This document shows, piece by piece, positions 63,760 to 64,000 of a stretch of DNA of 64,000 nt. The position numbers and the translations under genes are program-made. The notes beneath the pieces are model-generated. The model was not told the origin of the DNA. It made no database searches and was given only the letters and a program-made list of their open reading frames with translations. Source of the stretch: Dryomyza anilis (Eukaryota > Arthropoda > Insecta > Diptera > Dryomyzidae); contig OX638130.1 of the NCBI GenBank assembly GCA_951804985.1, positions 40,507,955-40,571,954 on the forward strand, given 5' to 3'. The stretch's first letter is position 1. The number at the start of each line of letters is the position of its first letter.

Positions 63760-64000
63760 ACACGTCTCCCGCTCAATGCGTACGGCTGCCGAAGAGATGT
63801 TTAGATACAGACCAAATCCTGATAAAGACTAAAGAGAGGCAGATCGACACCCACCACCTCGTCGACTACAAAGCTGCATTCGAAAGTCCGATAAGGAGTC
63901 GGCCATACGCCACCATGCCTGAGTTCGGTATACGTGCGAAACATATAAGGTTTTGCAGGATAACCCTGACACGTTGCACAATGAGAATTGGGAACATTCT
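63760..64000 (+). pseudogene. RTE reverse transcriptase start, partial
   Basis: Broken frames contain RQIDTHHLVDYKAAFESPI with the first catalytic Asp region (near 63,845-63,890) and MPEFGIRAKHIRFCRITLT. The region joining endonuclease to RT appears deleted. The element continues beyond the window. Confidence 0.75.

Larger units (their letters stand above)
62961..64000 (+). mobile_element. RTE-type LINE, 5' part, runs off window
   Basis: Starts with endonuclease sequence and continues into RT at the window edge. Multiple stops and deletions. RTE identity rests on the endonuclease motifs and on HHLVDYKAAFES-like RT near 63,860. Confidence 0.88.

Overview
This 64 kb window is AT-rich, eukaryotic, transposon-dense DNA. 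It reads like intergenic or heterochromatic sequence from a fly (Diptera). That is inferred from a DINE-1/mini-me-type element with a GTCY-type microsatellite, Ty3/gypsy elements (one with an insect retroviral-type env), RTE-, CR1- and LOA-like LINEs, a DD37E mariner and an insect-type tRNA SINE. A tephritid fruit fly is plausible but cannot be proven from sequence alone. I found no intact cellular gene. The one candidate non-transposon gene is a small, possibly spliced, plus-strand coding pair at about 39.2-40.2 kb.

Layout. 0.6-6.1 kb: Ty3/gypsy element A (plus strand), with a nested SINE, an open gag, a broken pro/RT and a 3' LTR whose end is tandemly duplicated. 7-12.3 kb: an RTE LINE 3' end, two copies of an unknown repeat (one split by a hairpin MITE), an internally deleted gypsy element (8.6-10.1 kb) and a second MITE-like insert. 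13.7-17.9 kb: an almost perfect 4.2 kb array of a 5-bp repeat. 18.1-26.2 kb: a Ty1/copia element (minus strand) carrying an unidentified about 850-bp palindrome-rich insert and a LOA-like LINE, which is itself broken by a DD37E mariner. 26.5-33.3 kb: a DINE-1-like element, a tRNA-like fragment, a CR1-type LINE (minus) and a full-length DD37E mariner (plus).

35.1-53.5 kb is bounded by matching LTRs on the minus strand (element B). Its right half holds an LTR remnant, PBS, a pre-gag coiled-coil ORF, an array of six small hairpins, gag, protease, RT, RNase H and integrase. Its left half holds a second, different integrase C-terminus, two broken env copies, PPT and LTR. Two integrase C-termini mean it is a composite of at least two gypsy-type elements. 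54.4-58.4 kb: gypsy element C. Its 3' LTR fuses within a few bases of the predicted transcription start to the LTR of element D (58.4-62.3 kb), which carries gag/protease remnants, a degenerate peptide-coding repeat and an 837-bp foldback insert. 62.9-64 kb: start of another RTE LINE.

Nearly all coding sequence is damaged by stops, frameshifts or deletions. Gene names are therefore domain-level assignments. The most interesting points are the covarying hairpin array and pre-gag ORF of element B, the chimeric C/D LTR, the perfect 4.2 kb pentamer array, the orphan exon pair between env copies, and the filler-like 105-bp duplication in an integrase.
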